DNA of 64,000 bases from Phycisphaerales bacterium (GTDB lineage Bacteria > Planctomycetota > Phycisphaerae > Phycisphaerales > UBA1924). The notes under the pieces were generated by a model, which worked only from the letters and a program-made list of their open reading frames with translations, ran no database searches and was not told the origin of the DNA. Shown one piece after another: positions 54,672 through 63,679 of the stretch. Every line of letters starts with the position of its first letter. Position 1 is the stretch's first letter. The DNA is taken from the NCBI GenBank assembly GCA_029260515.1, contig JAJDDC010000095.1:83579-147578 (forward strand), read 5' to 3'. The translations under genes and the position numbers were made by a program.

Positions 54672-55191
54672 GCGAACGCACGGCGTGCAAACATTCGCGC
54701 GTTTTCAACAATCTTGTTCACATGTTGTGGGGTCGGCGGGTGGGTTGGTGGATGAAAATAACTACGCGCGCATAAACCGTTGCGCCCTCGGGCGCGAGGC
54801 GTCCACACACGCGTCACGGACCCCGCCGTGTGTTGCACGATCCGCCCAGAGCACCTAGATTTCCGCTCGCACGGTCAAGGATCGACCGACAGACGCACTC
54901 ATCGGTTTGCATCCCCACCCGACCCGCGGATGGCGGGAAGGGCTCGAGACAAGACGTCGGAGCGAGGGGCGTGGCGAGACGATTCGCCGCGAGGGTATCG
55001 GTGCGCCGGGGGTTCTCCCGGGTGTCTGGTGGGCGGAAGGACCCGGTCACGATTATCGATCTGTTCGTCGGACGGGCGCCGAGCGCACGGGGGGAATCCG
55101 TGCGCCCGGTCGCGGGCGCCATGGACTGGCGCCCCGCCCGCACCGGCGGACCCCTTTGGGCCCAGGGACGGGGCCCGGGGCAGGGACAGCC
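54672..55191. other. dnaA upstream region; possible origin or autoregulatory site
   Basis: 520 bases without a convincing gene. An AT-richer stretch lies at 54690-54780 in very GC-rich surroundings. It contains TTGTTCACA (54714-54722; one mismatch to the DnaA box TTATNCACA), a perfect short palindrome AACAA-TC-TTGTT (54707-54718) and the AT-rich run ATGAAAATAACTA near 54752. A second weak box GCGTCCACA lies at about 54807. From 54840 to 55191 the sequence is GC-rich with a low-complexity open frame joined to dnaA. Only one fair DnaA box is present, so an origin is unproven. Confidence 0.35.
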
Positions 55192-56736
55192 GTGCAACGA
55201 CGCGAGGCGGGGGCGGACGAACGAATCCAGGACCGGGACCGAGCACGCCCGGGGCGCGAGGGCGGCGCGCTCGAGCGCGTCAGGCAGCGCATCGAACGCG
55301 AGGTCGGCGAGGAGGGCTACGGGCGGTACTTTGCCGACGGCCAGAGCCTCGAACTCGACGGGCCGACCCTCGACGTCCGCGTGCCCGACCGGTTCACCGC
55401 GAGCCTGATCGACCGGCGCTTCGGGGACAGCCTGCGGCGCGCCGTCGAGCAGGAGCTCGGGGGCGAGCACGACGTCCGCGTCCGCTGCCGCGTTGATCGA
55501 CGCGCCCCGCGGACCGACGCGGGCCCCGCCGCCTCGCCCGCCGGACGCCCGCCGACACCGCCCGCGCCGCCAACGGGCGCGCCGACACCCCAGCCGGGCG
55601 ACGACGCGCGGGCCAGCCGCGAGTCCCAGACACTCGAGAACTTCGTCGTGGGCGAGTCCAACCGGATCGCGCACAGCGCGTGCGGGCAGATGTGCGAGGC
55701 CGGCTCGCTGCGGGTCCTGTTCCTGCACGCCGCGTGCGGGCTGGGCAAAACGCACCTGCTGCGGGGCGTGTGCGAGAAGGTGCGTCGCCAGGCCGGGGCG
55801 CCCGAGGTGGTCTACATGACCGCCGAGACATTCCTCAACTCGTTCATCGCCAGTGTCCGCGACGGCAAGGTCGAGCGGTTCCAGGCCCGCTTCCGGGGCG
55901 TGAACACCCTGTGCCTCGACGACGTCCAGATCCTCTCGGGCAAGACCAAGACGCAGCGCCAGGTGCTGCTGGTCATCGAGCAGGTTCTCGGATCGGGCGG
56001 GCGCGTCGTGCTCGCCTCCGACTCGCACCCGGGCGAGATGACCGCGATCTCGCGGGCCCTGGCGAGCCGGTTCGTCGCCGGGCCCGTGGTGCGGATCGAC
56101 CCGCCCGGGCGTGACATGAAGTCGCGGCTGATCCGCACCCGCGCCCAACGCCGCGGCCTGGCGCTGAGCGACGCGGGAGTGGAGCTGATCGCCGAGCGCG
56201 CGACGGGAACCCTGCCCGGCGGGATGGCGAGCGTCCGTGACCTCGAGGGTGTGCTCATCCAGGTCGAGGCGGTGTGGAACCTGCTGCCCGGGGCCCGGGG
56301 CGAGCGGCGCGTGATCGACGCGGGCGTCGTTGCGCGGGCGTTGGACCTGCGGGCCGGGCGGGGCCAGGTCGAGGGCGGTGCGGCCCGCGTGGACAAGCCC
56401 ATACCCCTGGAGATCATCGCGAGGACCGTCTGCCGCGAGCTGGGCGTCGAGATGGGCGACCTGATGAGCAAGGGACGGCACAAGCGTGTGGTGCTCGCCC
56501 GCTCGATGGTGGCCCAGACGGCACGCTCGCTGACGACCCGGAGCTACCCCGAGATCGCCCGGGTCATGGCCAGGCGGAACCACTCGACGGTCATCACCGC
56601 ACACCAACGTGTGAAACGCCAGATCGAGGCGGGGCAGATTGTGGACGTCGGCTCGACGTACGACGGGCTGAGCATGGGCGAGCTGGGCGAGCGGCTCGAG
56701 CACGAAATCCGGGCGGCAGCGGCACGGGGCGGGTAG
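55192..56736 (+). CDS. dnaA: Chromosomal replication initiator protein DnaA
   Basis: 514 residues from GTG 55192 (AGGGACAG upstream); an in-frame extension to 54907 is low-complexity and not DnaA-like. Domain I is at about 20-90 (RFTASLIDRRFGDSLRRAVE). A Pro/Ala-rich linker (about 100-135) is domain II. The AAA+ domain has Walker A CGLGKTHLLRGVCEK, Walker B TLCLDDVQILSGKTKTQ and sensor ASDSHPGEM. Domain IV ends with ARVMARRNHSTVITAHQRVK, the DnaA-box-binding signature. It is larger than average (about 450). No dnaN follows; a DegT aminotransferase gene does. Confidence 0.93.
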   Translation: MQRREAGADERIQDRDRARPGREGGALERVRQRIEREVGEEGYGRYFADGQSLELDGPTLDVRVPDRFTASLIDRRFGDSLRRAVEQELGGEHDVRVRCRVDRRAPRTDAGPAASPAGRPPTPPAPPTGAPTPQPGDDARASRESQTLENFVVGESNRIAHSACGQMCEAGSLRVLFLHAACGLGKTHLLRGVCEKVRRQAGAPEVVYMTAETFLNSFIASVRDGKVERFQARFRGVNTLCLDDVQILSGKTKTQRQVLLVIEQVLGSGGRVVLASDSHPGEMTAISRALASRFVAGPVVRIDPPGRDMKSRLIRTRAQRRGLALSDAGVELIAERATGTLPGGMASVRDLEGVLIQVEAVWNLLPGARGERRVIDAGVVARALDLRAGRGQVEGGAARVDKPIPLEIIARTVCRELGVEMGDLMSKGRHKRVVLARSMVAQTARSLTTRSYPEIARVMARRNHSTVITAHQRVKRQIEAGQIVDVGSTYDGLSMGELGERLEHEIRAAAARGG

Positions 56737-56815
56737 GCGGCGGACGCTGGGCGCGGGGTATCCTCCCGCTCGGCGTACCCCCCAGTTGCGGGCGCGCGTG
56801 CATGGAGGCGCAGGG

Positions 56816-58000
56816 TTGTCCAACCACGAGATCCCGCTGTCCTCGCCGGACGTTGGCGAGCTGGAAGAAGAGCTGGTCCTGGGCGTGCTCCGCTCGGGGC
56901 GTCTGTCTCTCGGGCCCATGCAGGAGGAGTTCGAGCACCTGGTCGCCCGGCGGGCCGGGTGCTCGCACGCCGTCGCGGTCAGCTCGGGCACCTCGGGCCT
57001 GCACGCGGTGCTGGCGGCGCTGGGCATCGGGCCCGGCGACGAGGTGATCACGACACCGTTCTCGTTCATCGCCTCGGCCAACGTCATCCTGATGGTCGGC
57101 GCGACGCCGGTCTTTGTGGACATCTGCCCGACGAGCCTCAACATGGACCCGTCGCGGATCGAGGCGGCGATCACGCCCCGGACACGCGCGATCCTGGGCG
57201 TCGAGGCGTTCGGCAACTGCGCGCACATGGGCGAGTACGCCCGGATCGCCGCCAGGCACGAGATCCCGCTGATCGAGGACTGCTGCGAGGCGCTGGGGTG
57301 CCATTCGGGCGGACGCAGGGCGGGCTCGTTCGGGCGTGCGGGTGTGTTCGGGTTCTACCCCAACAAGCAGATCACGACTGGCGAGGGCGGGATGATCGTC
57401 ACCGACGACCCGAGCCTGGCCGACGTGTGCCGATCGCTTCGCAACCAGGGGCGCGCGGTGGCCGGGGCCAGCATTCGCACGCGCGACCCGTCGCCGATGA
57501 ACACGGGCTCGTGGCTCGCGCACGATCGCCTCGGGTTCAACTACCGGATGAGCGAGGTCAGCGCCGCCATCGGCGTGGCGCAGATGCGCCGGTTCGACGA
57601 GATCGTCGCCAGGCGCCAGAAGGTCGCGTCGCTGTACATGGACCGCCTGCTGGGGGTGCACGACCTGGTGCTCCCGACGGTCGAGCCGGGGGACGAGACG
57701 AGCTGGTTCGTGTACGTGGTCCGCCTGGCCGCGGGCTACGGCAGCGAGGAGCGGGACCGGATCATCCGGGGCCTCCGCAACCACGACGTGGGGTGCGCCG
57801 ACTACTTCCCGTGCATCCACCTCCAGCCGTTCTACCGCGAGATGTTCGGGCACGGGCCCGGCGCCTACCCGGTCGCCGAGTCGGTGAGCCAGCGGACGAT
57901 CGCCCTTCCGTTCCACGCCCGGTTGGGCGAGCGGGAGGTGGATCTGGTGGCCCAGACGCTCGAGCTGATGCTGCGTCGCGAGAGCCTGAGCAGGCCGTAA
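56816..58000 (+). CDS. DegT/DnrJ/EryC1/StrS-family aminotransferase
   Basis: PLP-dependent sugar aminotransferase used for amino-sugars in surface polysaccharides; 394 residues. TTG 56816 is chosen because GGAGG lies seven bases before it and the family N-terminus (IPLSSPDVGELEEELVLGVL) follows; there is no ATG in frame nearby. Landmarks: AVSSGTSGLHAVLAALGIGP (phosphate cup), TPFSFIASANVILMVGATPV, IEDCCEALG (Asp for the PLP ring), FGFYPNKQITTGEGGMIVTD (catalytic Lys) and FNYRMSEVSAAIGVAQ. No other sugar-modifying genes are adjacent. Confidence 0.92.
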   Translation: MSNHEIPLSSPDVGELEEELVLGVLRSGRLSLGPMQEEFEHLVARRAGCSHAVAVSSGTSGLHAVLAALGIGPGDEVITTPFSFIASANVILMVGATPVFVDICPTSLNMDPSRIEAAITPRTRAILGVEAFGNCAHMGEYARIAARHEIPLIEDCCEALGCHSGGRRAGSFGRAGVFGFYPNKQITTGEGGMIVTDDPSLADVCRSLRNQGRAVAGASIRTRDPSPMNTGSWLAHDRLGFNYRMSEVSAAIGVAQMRRFDEIVARRQKVASLYMDRLLGVHDLVLPTVEPGDETSWFVYVVRLAAGYGSEERDRIIRGLRNHDVGCADYFPCIHLQPFYREMFGHGPGAYPVAESVSQRTIALPFHARLGEREVDLVAQTLELMLRRESLSRP

Positions 58001-58111
58001 CGGGCACCCGGGGCAGGGTTGGCCAGCGCCCGCCGGGCCGGTGTCATCCGACGGGGGTTGTCCGAGGGCTTGGCGGGCCTACGATTCGGGCCCTCCAGAC
58101 GGGAGCCAGTC

Positions 58112-58399
58112 ATGCCCAAAGAATGCTACTTCACAGGCAAGCGGACCACCTTCGGCCGGAAGATCGCCCACGGCGGGCAGAAGATCTCGAAGGGCGGCTT
58201 CGGCCTCAAGACCACCGGCATCGCCCGGCGGACGTTTAAGCCCAACCTGCAGACCGTCAACGCCGTCGTCACCGACGACAAGGGCAAGACGCGGACCAAG
58301 CGGATCATCGTCTCGACCCAGGCGATCCGCTCGGGGCTGGTCATCAAGCCCCTGAAGCGCAAGTACGGCTACACCCGCCAGCAGAAGCAGGGCGGCTGA
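58112..58399 (+). CDS. rpmB: 50S ribosomal protein L28
   Basis: 95 residues from ATG 58112 with GGGAGCC upstream. Starts MPKECYFTGKRTTFGRKIAH; the C-x-x-[TG]GK element and TGIARRTFKPNLQTVNAVV are typical for L28. It lacks the second Cys pair of the zinc-binding form. It is followed by a terminator at 58443 and is probably a single-gene unit. Confidence 0.94.
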   Translation: MPKECYFTGKRTTFGRKIAHGGQKISKGGFGLKTTGIARRTFKPNLQTVNAVVTDDKGKTRTKRIIVSTQAIRSGLVIKPLKRKYGYTRQQKQGG

Positions 58400-58442
58400 G
58401 ACCGCCGATCCCGGGCTCTGTGCCCCTACCACGCCGATCGAT

Positions 58443-58471
58443 CGCCCCGCCCTCGTGCGGGGCGTTTTTTT
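58443..58471 (+). terminator. Rho-independent terminator after rpmB
   Basis: An eight-base-pair stem CGCCCCGC / GCGGGGCG with a six-base loop is followed by seven T, 44 bases after the rpmB stop codon. Confidence 0.92.
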
Positions 58472-58542
58472 CTGCTGAGAGACGGGCTCCGATCTGGCAG
58501 ACTGTTCTTCAGAGGGCGAAGACCCTCGTGAGGAGGCTCGAC

Positions 58543-60498
58543 ATGCAAGGCGCCATCACCCGCCCGTCAGCGATCGCCCTGTTCCTCGCCGCCGGCGCGC
58601 TCATCACGCCCGCGTCCGCCGACACCTACGGGTACTACGCGGGCAACCACGACTGCTACATGTTCGTGCACGGGATGCCGGACTTCGACCAGAAGCGCGA
58701 CCCGGCGCCGGGGATCCTCGGCCTCGACCCCAATGACGACGGCGAGGGCGGCGCGATGTTCTGCGTGCCCACCGCCGCCACCGACCTGCTCGGGTACGCC
58801 AACAGGCACGGCTACCCCGACGCCTACGGCCCGGGCGACGTGGACTACCAGTCCGGCAGCGTCGCGACGTACAACAACGTCACGAGCGTCATCGCCACGC
58901 TCGGAACCTTCATGGGCACCGACGGCAACGGCGGCACCGGCGGCTCGGCCATCCGCGACACCCTCCAGTTCGTCCTCGACGTGACCGAGCCCGGCGCGTT
59001 CGACGTGTACTCGTTCTACCGCCAGGAGGACTGGGCGCCCAAGAGCTGGGACATGGCCCAGTACGCCCTGGCCGGCGGCGCCGTCATGTTCTGCTACGGA
59101 CGCTGGAACATGGAAAACTCCGCCGTCCTGGGCGACCGCGACGGCGGGCACTGCGTCGCGCTCACACGCATCGACCACCGGGCCTTCCAGCCCGACTTCG
59201 AGGGCGACATCGGGTACGCCAACCCCTCGAACTCCTCGATCACCACCACGCAGGCCTCGTTCAATCAGCAGGACGAGAGCATTATCAACGACCTCTATTT
59301 CAAAGACGGCGAGTCCTTGATCATGACGCGGATCCTGTTCGACGTCTCCGACCCCGACGACGAGCGCTTCCGCCTCATCGACTCGGTCTACGTCGTCTAC
59401 CCGCGCGAGGGGTTCTCCAGCTCCCTGGGCGGAGAGGGCCTCAACTTCTGGGGGATCCACAACGGGACCGGCGGCGGCTACGTCCTCGACACGTACATCC
59501 CCCCGGACAACCTCCCGATCGGCTCGTTCGCGATCCTGCCAGACCGCACGCACTGCGCCATCCAGACCCAGAGCATCGGGGTCCTCCCCGGCGCCCTCTG
59601 GTATGTCAACCTGAACACGCACGAGGCGACACACGTCCAGCAGGCGCCGCAGGGACGCGGGTGCGTCTTCGGCGACGACCGCACGCTCTGGCTGCTCGAG
59701 GGCCAGGAGATCGTCGGCTTCAATATGGACCCGACGGGCAAGCACCAGGACTACGAGGTCTGGCGCCAGCAGTTCGGAGGCAACGCGACCCCCGACGCGA
59801 TCGCCTACGACGACGAGCGCGACGAGCTGGTCGTCCTCTCGGCCCAGACGGGCGAGCTGTTCCGCTATCCCGTCCGCTCGCGCACGCTCGGGAACCCGAG
59901 CATCGCGAGCCTCCCGGGCGCGCAGTTCAACCCGCTGAGCGTCGAGATGGAGGTCAGCCCCGCCGACGGCAGCGTCTGGATCGGCGATCTGTCCGACAAC
60001 TCGATCACCCAGTACCTCGAGGGACGCGCCAACATCTGGGAGCGCGGCGTCCGCCTCGCCGGCGGGCGCGCCTTCGACCTGGGCGGCTTCAGCATCGCCA
60101 ACGACGGGCGCCTCTACGTCGGCCAGGACGGCGAGATGCACGAGTACCTGCTCGAGGACGGGCAGCTCGTGCCCGTCGAGAGCGGCCCCCTGTCGCGGAT
60201 GAGCGTCGGCGCCGACCTCTGGGTCACGCGCGCGCGCACCAACTTCGACCCCCAGGAGCACGACGGGCCCGAGTGGTACAACATCCCGACCGACGAGGTC
60301 GAGACGGGCGACGAGTCCCCGTTCTGCCGCGTCGATTACGCGCTGCCCTTTGGCCAGCTCGATTTCTCCGACGTCGTCGCGTACCTGGGGCTGTTCGCCT
60401 CGGGCCACCCGGACGCGGATTTCGCCGCCCCCATCGGCCAGTTCGATTTCTCCGATGTGGTGCAGTTCCTGATCGAGTTCTCCGCCGGCTGCCCGTGA
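58543..60498 (+). CDS. Secreted C39-like cysteine peptidase-fold protein with dockerin-like C-terminus
   Basis: 651 residues from ATG 58543 (GAGGAGG upstream). A signal peptide (IALFLAAGALITPASA) precedes a papain-like region: Cys74 in GGAMFCVPTAATDLLGYA, His203 in GDRDGGHCVALTRID and Asn227 in GYANPSNSS keep the Cys-His-Asn order and local motifs of C39-type folds. Residues of about 300-590 form repeated beta strands resembling a propeller. The tail is CRVDYALPFGQLDFSDV, ADFAAPIGQFDFSDV, SAGCP, the same Cys-bounded module as in three other proteins here. Peptidase activity is an inference from the triad. Confidence 0.75.
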   Translation: MQGAITRPSAIALFLAAGALITPASADTYGYYAGNHDCYMFVHGMPDFDQKRDPAPGILGLDPNDDGEGGAMFCVPTAATDLLGYANRHGYPDAYGPGDVDYQSGSVATYNNVTSVIATLGTFMGTDGNGGTGGSAIRDTLQFVLDVTEPGAFDVYSFYRQEDWAPKSWDMAQYALAGGAVMFCYGRWNMENSAVLGDRDGGHCVALTRIDHRAFQPDFEGDIGYANPSNSSITTTQASFNQQDESIINDLYFKDGESLIMTRILFDVSDPDDERFRLIDSVYVVYPREGFSSSLGGEGLNFWGIHNGTGGGYVLDTYIPPDNLPIGSFAILPDRTHCAIQTQSIGVLPGALWYVNLNTHEATHVQQAPQGRGCVFGDDRTLWLLEGQEIVGFNMDPTGKHQDYEVWRQQFGGNATPDAIAYDDERDELVVLSAQTGELFRYPVRSRTLGNPSIASLPGAQFNPLSVEMEVSPADGSVWIGDLSDNSITQYLEGRANIWERGVRLAGGRAFDLGGFSIANDGRLYVGQDGEMHEYLLEDGQLVPVESGPLSRMSVGADLWVTRARTNFDPQEHDGPEWYNIPTDEVETGDESPFCRVDYALPFGQLDFSDVVAYLGLFASGHPDADFAAPIGQFDFSDVVQFLIEFSAGCP

Positions 60499-60538
60499 TG
60501 CCGGACACGCCCCGGGCCTGATCGCCCGCCACAACCTG

Positions 60539-60568
60539 TTCGGCAGACGCGCCCGCGTCCCCTAGACT
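60539..60568 (+). promoter_or_regulatory. Candidate promoter of mcsA-mcsB-comF
   Basis: TTCGGC and TAGACT hexamers with 18-base spacing, the -10 ending 28 bases before the TTG start of mcsA. The same TAG(T/A)CT hexamer stands before the DUF1800 and GNAT genes. Confidence 0.35.
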
Positions 60569-60596
60569 GGTCGAGACCAGAACAGGGGACGCGGGT

Positions 60597-61181
60597 TTGC
60601 TCTGCGAGAACTGCGGCCAACGCGAGGCGACGATCCACGAGGTGCTCATCAAGGGCGGCACGAAGGTGGAGCAGCACCTGTGCGAGACGTGCGCCCAGCA
60701 CGCGGGCGTCCAGGCCAAGGGCAGCCCCCCGATCTCCGAGCTGATCACCAAGTACATGATGTCGCCAGGGACGGCCAAGGGTGAGGCGCCCCCGTCGTGC
60801 CCCTCGTGCGGGCTCGGGTACGCCGAGTTCCGCCAGAGCGGGCTGCTCGGCTGCCCCGCGTGCTACGACGCGTTCGAGACGCGGCTGAGCCCCCTGCTCG
60901 AGCGGGCCCACGAGGGGGGCTCGCACCACGTGGGCAAGGTCCCACGAAGGGCCCTGGCCGAGAAGCAGGCGGGCGGCGCGGGTATGGAACGACTGCTCGG
61001 CGACGCGCGGACGCGGGCCGAACGCCTCGAGTCGCTCCGCAGGCAGCTCTCCGACGCGGTCGAGGGTGAGCAGTACGAGCGGGCGGCCCACCTGCGCGAC
61101 GAACTCCGGCGGGCGGCGTCGATCGAGTCCGAGCCCGGGTCTCACCCCGAGGCCCCTTCAGGTGAGGCGGACGGGCGATGA
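60597..61181 (+). CDS. mcsA: McsA-like zinc-binding activator of protein arginine kinase
   Basis: 194 residues from TTG 60597 with AGGGGA upstream; the start is fixed by the Cys motif immediately after it. Four CxxC pairs are visible: LCENC at the start, LCETC near residue 29, SCPSCG and LGCPACYDAFE around residues 68-95. The C-terminal UVR-type helix pair (LRRQLSDAVEGEQYERAAHL) matches McsA and UvrB/UvrC motifs. The ATGA overlap with mcsB and the family pairing make the assignment firm. No ctsR or clpC gene is adjacent. Confidence 0.92.
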   Translation: MLCENCGQREATIHEVLIKGGTKVEQHLCETCAQHAGVQAKGSPPISELITKYMMSPGTAKGEAPPSCPSCGLGYAEFRQSGLLGCPACYDAFETRLSPLLERAHEGGSHHVGKVPRRALAEKQAGGAGMERLLGDARTRAERLESLRRQLSDAVEGEQYERAAHLRDELRRAASIESEPGSHPEAPSGEADGR

Positions 61182-62290
61182 AGCACGCGGGAGACGGGGC
61201 AACGTGGGACCGCGGCACCGAGTGGCTCCGGGGCAAGGGCGACGCGGCAGACGTCGTCATGTCCTCGCGCGTCCGGGTCGCACGCAACCTGGCGGGGTTC
61301 CCGTTCACGACCAAGGCGACGCACGACGACAGGGTCCAGATCCTGGACCTGTGCCGCCGGCGCGTTATGGGCGGCGAGTTCCAGCAGGCCGCGGGCGCCG
61401 AGCGTGTCATGTGGATCGATCTGCACGACGTCGAGGAGCTGGAGCGCGAGGTGCTCGTCGAGCGTCACCTGATCAGCCGCCAGCACGCCCGCGGGCGCCT
61501 GGCGACGGGCGCGGGCGGCGCCGACGCGCCGCGCGCCGTCGCGGTCTCCCTGCCCGACGAACGTGTCGCGGTCATGGTCAACGAAGAAGACCAGCTGCGG
61601 ATCCAGGTGATCCGCTCCGGGCTGGCGCTGGGCGAGCTTCTCGGCGAGATCGACGCCGTGGACGACGCGCTCGAGGGCGGGCTCGACTACGCGTTCCACC
61701 CACGGTTCGGGTACCTGACCGCGTGCCCGACGAACGTCGGCACCGGCATCCGATTCTCGGTCATGCTCCACCTGCCCGGGCTCAAGCTCACGGGCGAGAT
61801 CGAACGCGTCAAGCGGGCGGCCGAGGACATGTCGCTGGCTGTGCGGGGGTTCTACGGCGAGGGCTCCGAGGCCGCGGGTGACTTCTACCAGGTCTCCAAC
61901 CAGACCACGCTGGGCAAGAGCGAGCCGGTGCTCCTGCACGAGATGCAGCGCGAGATCGTGCCCCGGATCGTGGACTACGAGCGCCACGCGAGGCGCACGA
62001 TGATGGACAAACGCAGACGCGTGCTCGAGGACAAGGTCCACCGGGCACTGGGCGTCCTCCGCTCGGCCCGCCTCATGCGCGCCGGCGAGGCGATGGGGCT
62101 GCTCAGCCACCTGCGTCTGGGCGTCGTGCTCGGGCTCATCGATGACGTGGACCAGCACGCCGTCAACGAGCTGATGCTGCTCGTCCACCCCGCGCACCTG
62201 CAGCGGAGCGTCGGGCGCCCGCTCTCCCAGCCCGAACGCCGCATCGAACGCGCAACGCTCGTTCGCACGCGGCTGGGCGGGGACACCTAG
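61178..62290 (+). CDS. mcsB: Protein arginine kinase McsB
   Basis: Phosphorylates arginine side chains, marking proteins for ClpCP in Firmicutes; 370 residues from ATG 61178, overlapping mcsA by four bases. The guanido-kinase fold is clear: VVMSSRVRVARNLAGFPF (residues 26-43), VMVNEEDQLRIQVI (catalytic Glu region), FGYLTACPTNVGTGIRFSVM with the reactive Cys, and NQTTLGKSEPVLL. The C-terminal domain ends with a Leu-rich helical part and RATLVRTRLGG. Length is typical (about 350-365). Confidence 0.94.
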   Translation: MKHAGDGATWDRGTEWLRGKGDAADVVMSSRVRVARNLAGFPFTTKATHDDRVQILDLCRRRVMGGEFQQAAGAERVMWIDLHDVEELEREVLVERHLISRQHARGRLATGAGGADAPRAVAVSLPDERVAVMVNEEDQLRIQVIRSGLALGELLGEIDAVDDALEGGLDYAFHPRFGYLTACPTNVGTGIRFSVMLHLPGLKLTGEIERVKRAAEDMSLAVRGFYGEGSEAAGDFYQVSNQTTLGKSEPVLLHEMQREIVPRIVDYERHARRTMMDKRRRVLEDKVHRALGVLRSARLMRAGEAMGLLSHLRLGVVLGLIDDVDQHAVNELMLLVHPAHLQRSVGRPLSQPERRIERATLVRTRLGGDT

Positions 62291-62293
62291 CCC

Positions 62294-63205
62294 ATGGGTG
62301 GGGGCGGATCGACGCGCTTCACCTGGCCGCCCGTCGCGCCGGGCAACGATGACCATCAACCTTCGTCGCCAAACGACTCGGTCGCACAGGCGCCGTTCAC
62401 ACTCGACGATCTGCTCACGCGACCCGCGCCCGGGCGTGTGGCGCGTGCGGTGCGCGAGGTCGAACGCGTCTGGCTCGGCTTCGGCGCCCGGGGAGTGGGC
62501 GACCGCCTGCGCGACACGGGCTGGGCGCCGCCGCCCGCGTGCTGGCGCTGCGGCGGGCTCGTTGGACCGCACGAGACGGACGGCGAGGGGTGCGCCGCGT
62601 GCCGCACGACGCGTGTGCCCTGGGACCGTTTCGTCCGCCTGGGCGTATACGAGGGCGTGCTCCGCGAGGCGGTCCTGGATCTGAAGCTCTCCTCCTGGCG
62701 GCGCATCGGCGCCGAACTGGGCGCGATGATGGGGCGGCGCCTCGTGATCGAGCTCGGCCGGGCCGGCGTGGCGCGTGAGGAAGTCGTGCTTGTACCGATC
62801 CCAACGACGCACCGCAGGCGCCTGTCGCGTGGCGTGGACCACACGCTCGTGCTCGCCAGGGCAGCCGCCCGAATAGCGGGTGTGCCGTTCGCCCGGGCCC
62901 TCACCCGGGCCCACCGTCCCCGCCAGACCACCCTGAGCGCGACCGATCGCGCCAGCAATGTTCGGAATACTTTTGGGTATTTGCCCGATACCGCGGGCGA
63001 TCCGGGGCTTGTGGTGGTGATTGACGACGTCCGGACGACCGGGGCGACCCTGCGGGCGGCGTGCCGAGCGGTCGGGGCCGGGGGCGTGCCCCGAGAGCGC
63101 ATCTGGGCGTGCGTGGCGGCCGTCAGCGAGACGCGCAGGACGGGCGGCGACCAGGGCGTGAAAATTCCGCCCCCGGATGCGCGAGAACGTGGTTGCCGTG
63201 ATTGA
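62294..63205 (+). CDS. comF: ComF-family phosphoribosyltransferase-like protein
   Basis: 303 residues from ATG 62294, three bases after mcsB. A non-conserved N-terminus of about 75 residues is followed by a zinc-finger-like segment (CWRCGGLV ... CAACRTTRV), the LGVYEGVLREAVLDLKLSSW motif and the phosphoribosyltransferase signature VVVIDDVRTTGATLRAA with the PRPP loop. Family members take part in DNA uptake or handling in competent bacteria; the exact activity is not established. The rRNA promoter overlaps its stop codon. Confidence 0.88.
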   Translation: MGGGGSTRFTWPPVAPGNDDHQPSSPNDSVAQAPFTLDDLLTRPAPGRVARAVREVERVWLGFGARGVGDRLRDTGWAPPPACWRCGGLVGPHETDGEGCAACRTTRVPWDRFVRLGVYEGVLREAVLDLKLSSWRRIGAELGAMMGRRLVIELGRAGVAREEVVLVPIPTTHRRRLSRGVDHTLVLARAAARIAGVPFARALTRAHRPRQTTLSATDRASNVRNTFGYLPDTAGDPGLVVVIDDVRTTGATLRAACRAVGAGGVPRERIWACVAAVSETRRTGGDQGVKIPPPDARERGCRD

Positions 63206-63229
63206 CTGCAAGGTGGTGCGCGCTACACT
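63202..63229 (+). promoter_or_regulatory. Promoter of the rRNA operon
   Basis: TTGACT and TACACT with 16-base spacing, very close to the sigma-70 consensus and the best promoter seen in the window. The -35 overlaps the comF stop codon. It lies about 450 bases before the mature 16S 5' end, a usual leader length. Confidence 0.7.
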
Positions 63230-63679
63230 CTCCCCCGCCGCTCTGAACGAGCGTATAGCTCGTGAGCGGCGTCGTCGCGGGGTGGATACTCCGGGGCGGC
63301 GAGCCTCCTTGGCAAGTGAACAGTTGGGTCCACCGCGAGAATGTGCGGCGACGATACCGGTGCACAACCGGGTCCCTGCTTGGGACGTTTCGTCGTCGAT
63401 CAAGAAGCCCTTCGGGGGGTCACAGCCCTGAAGGCTTCAACATTCTTGTGCTTGGATCAGCCCTTGTCCGAGCGGTTCCCCCGCTCGGACATTTGAAGAA
63501 CCAATGAGTGTTGATTTTCCCCGGTCTAGCCGACCGGGGGTTCGGTCGTGTGTTTGCCGACCGATGAATGACCGGCCCCGCAACGCCCTCGTAAAGAGGC
63601 ACGTACGGGGTAGCTGGATCGCTTCAATCCGAAGCAACGGAGAGCAAGGCCAAGGTCTTGTGATCCACGCAAAGGACAA
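63206..63679 (+). other. rRNA operon leader
   Basis: 474 bases between comF and 16S rRNA with no gene. Three hairpins are visible: ACGAGC-GTATA-GCTCGT at 63247-63263 close to the predicted transcript start, TGTCCGAGCG / CGCTCGGACA at 63465-63491, and CCCCGGTC-TAGCC-GACCGGGG at 63519-63539. The last two are candidates for antitermination or processing structures. A classical boxA was not identified with confidence. Confidence 0.6.

Noticed and set aside
54907..55191. In-frame N-terminal extension of dnaA
   Set aside because: About 95 residues of Arg/Gly-rich low complexity with no DnaA similarity; GTG 55192 precedes domain I directly.
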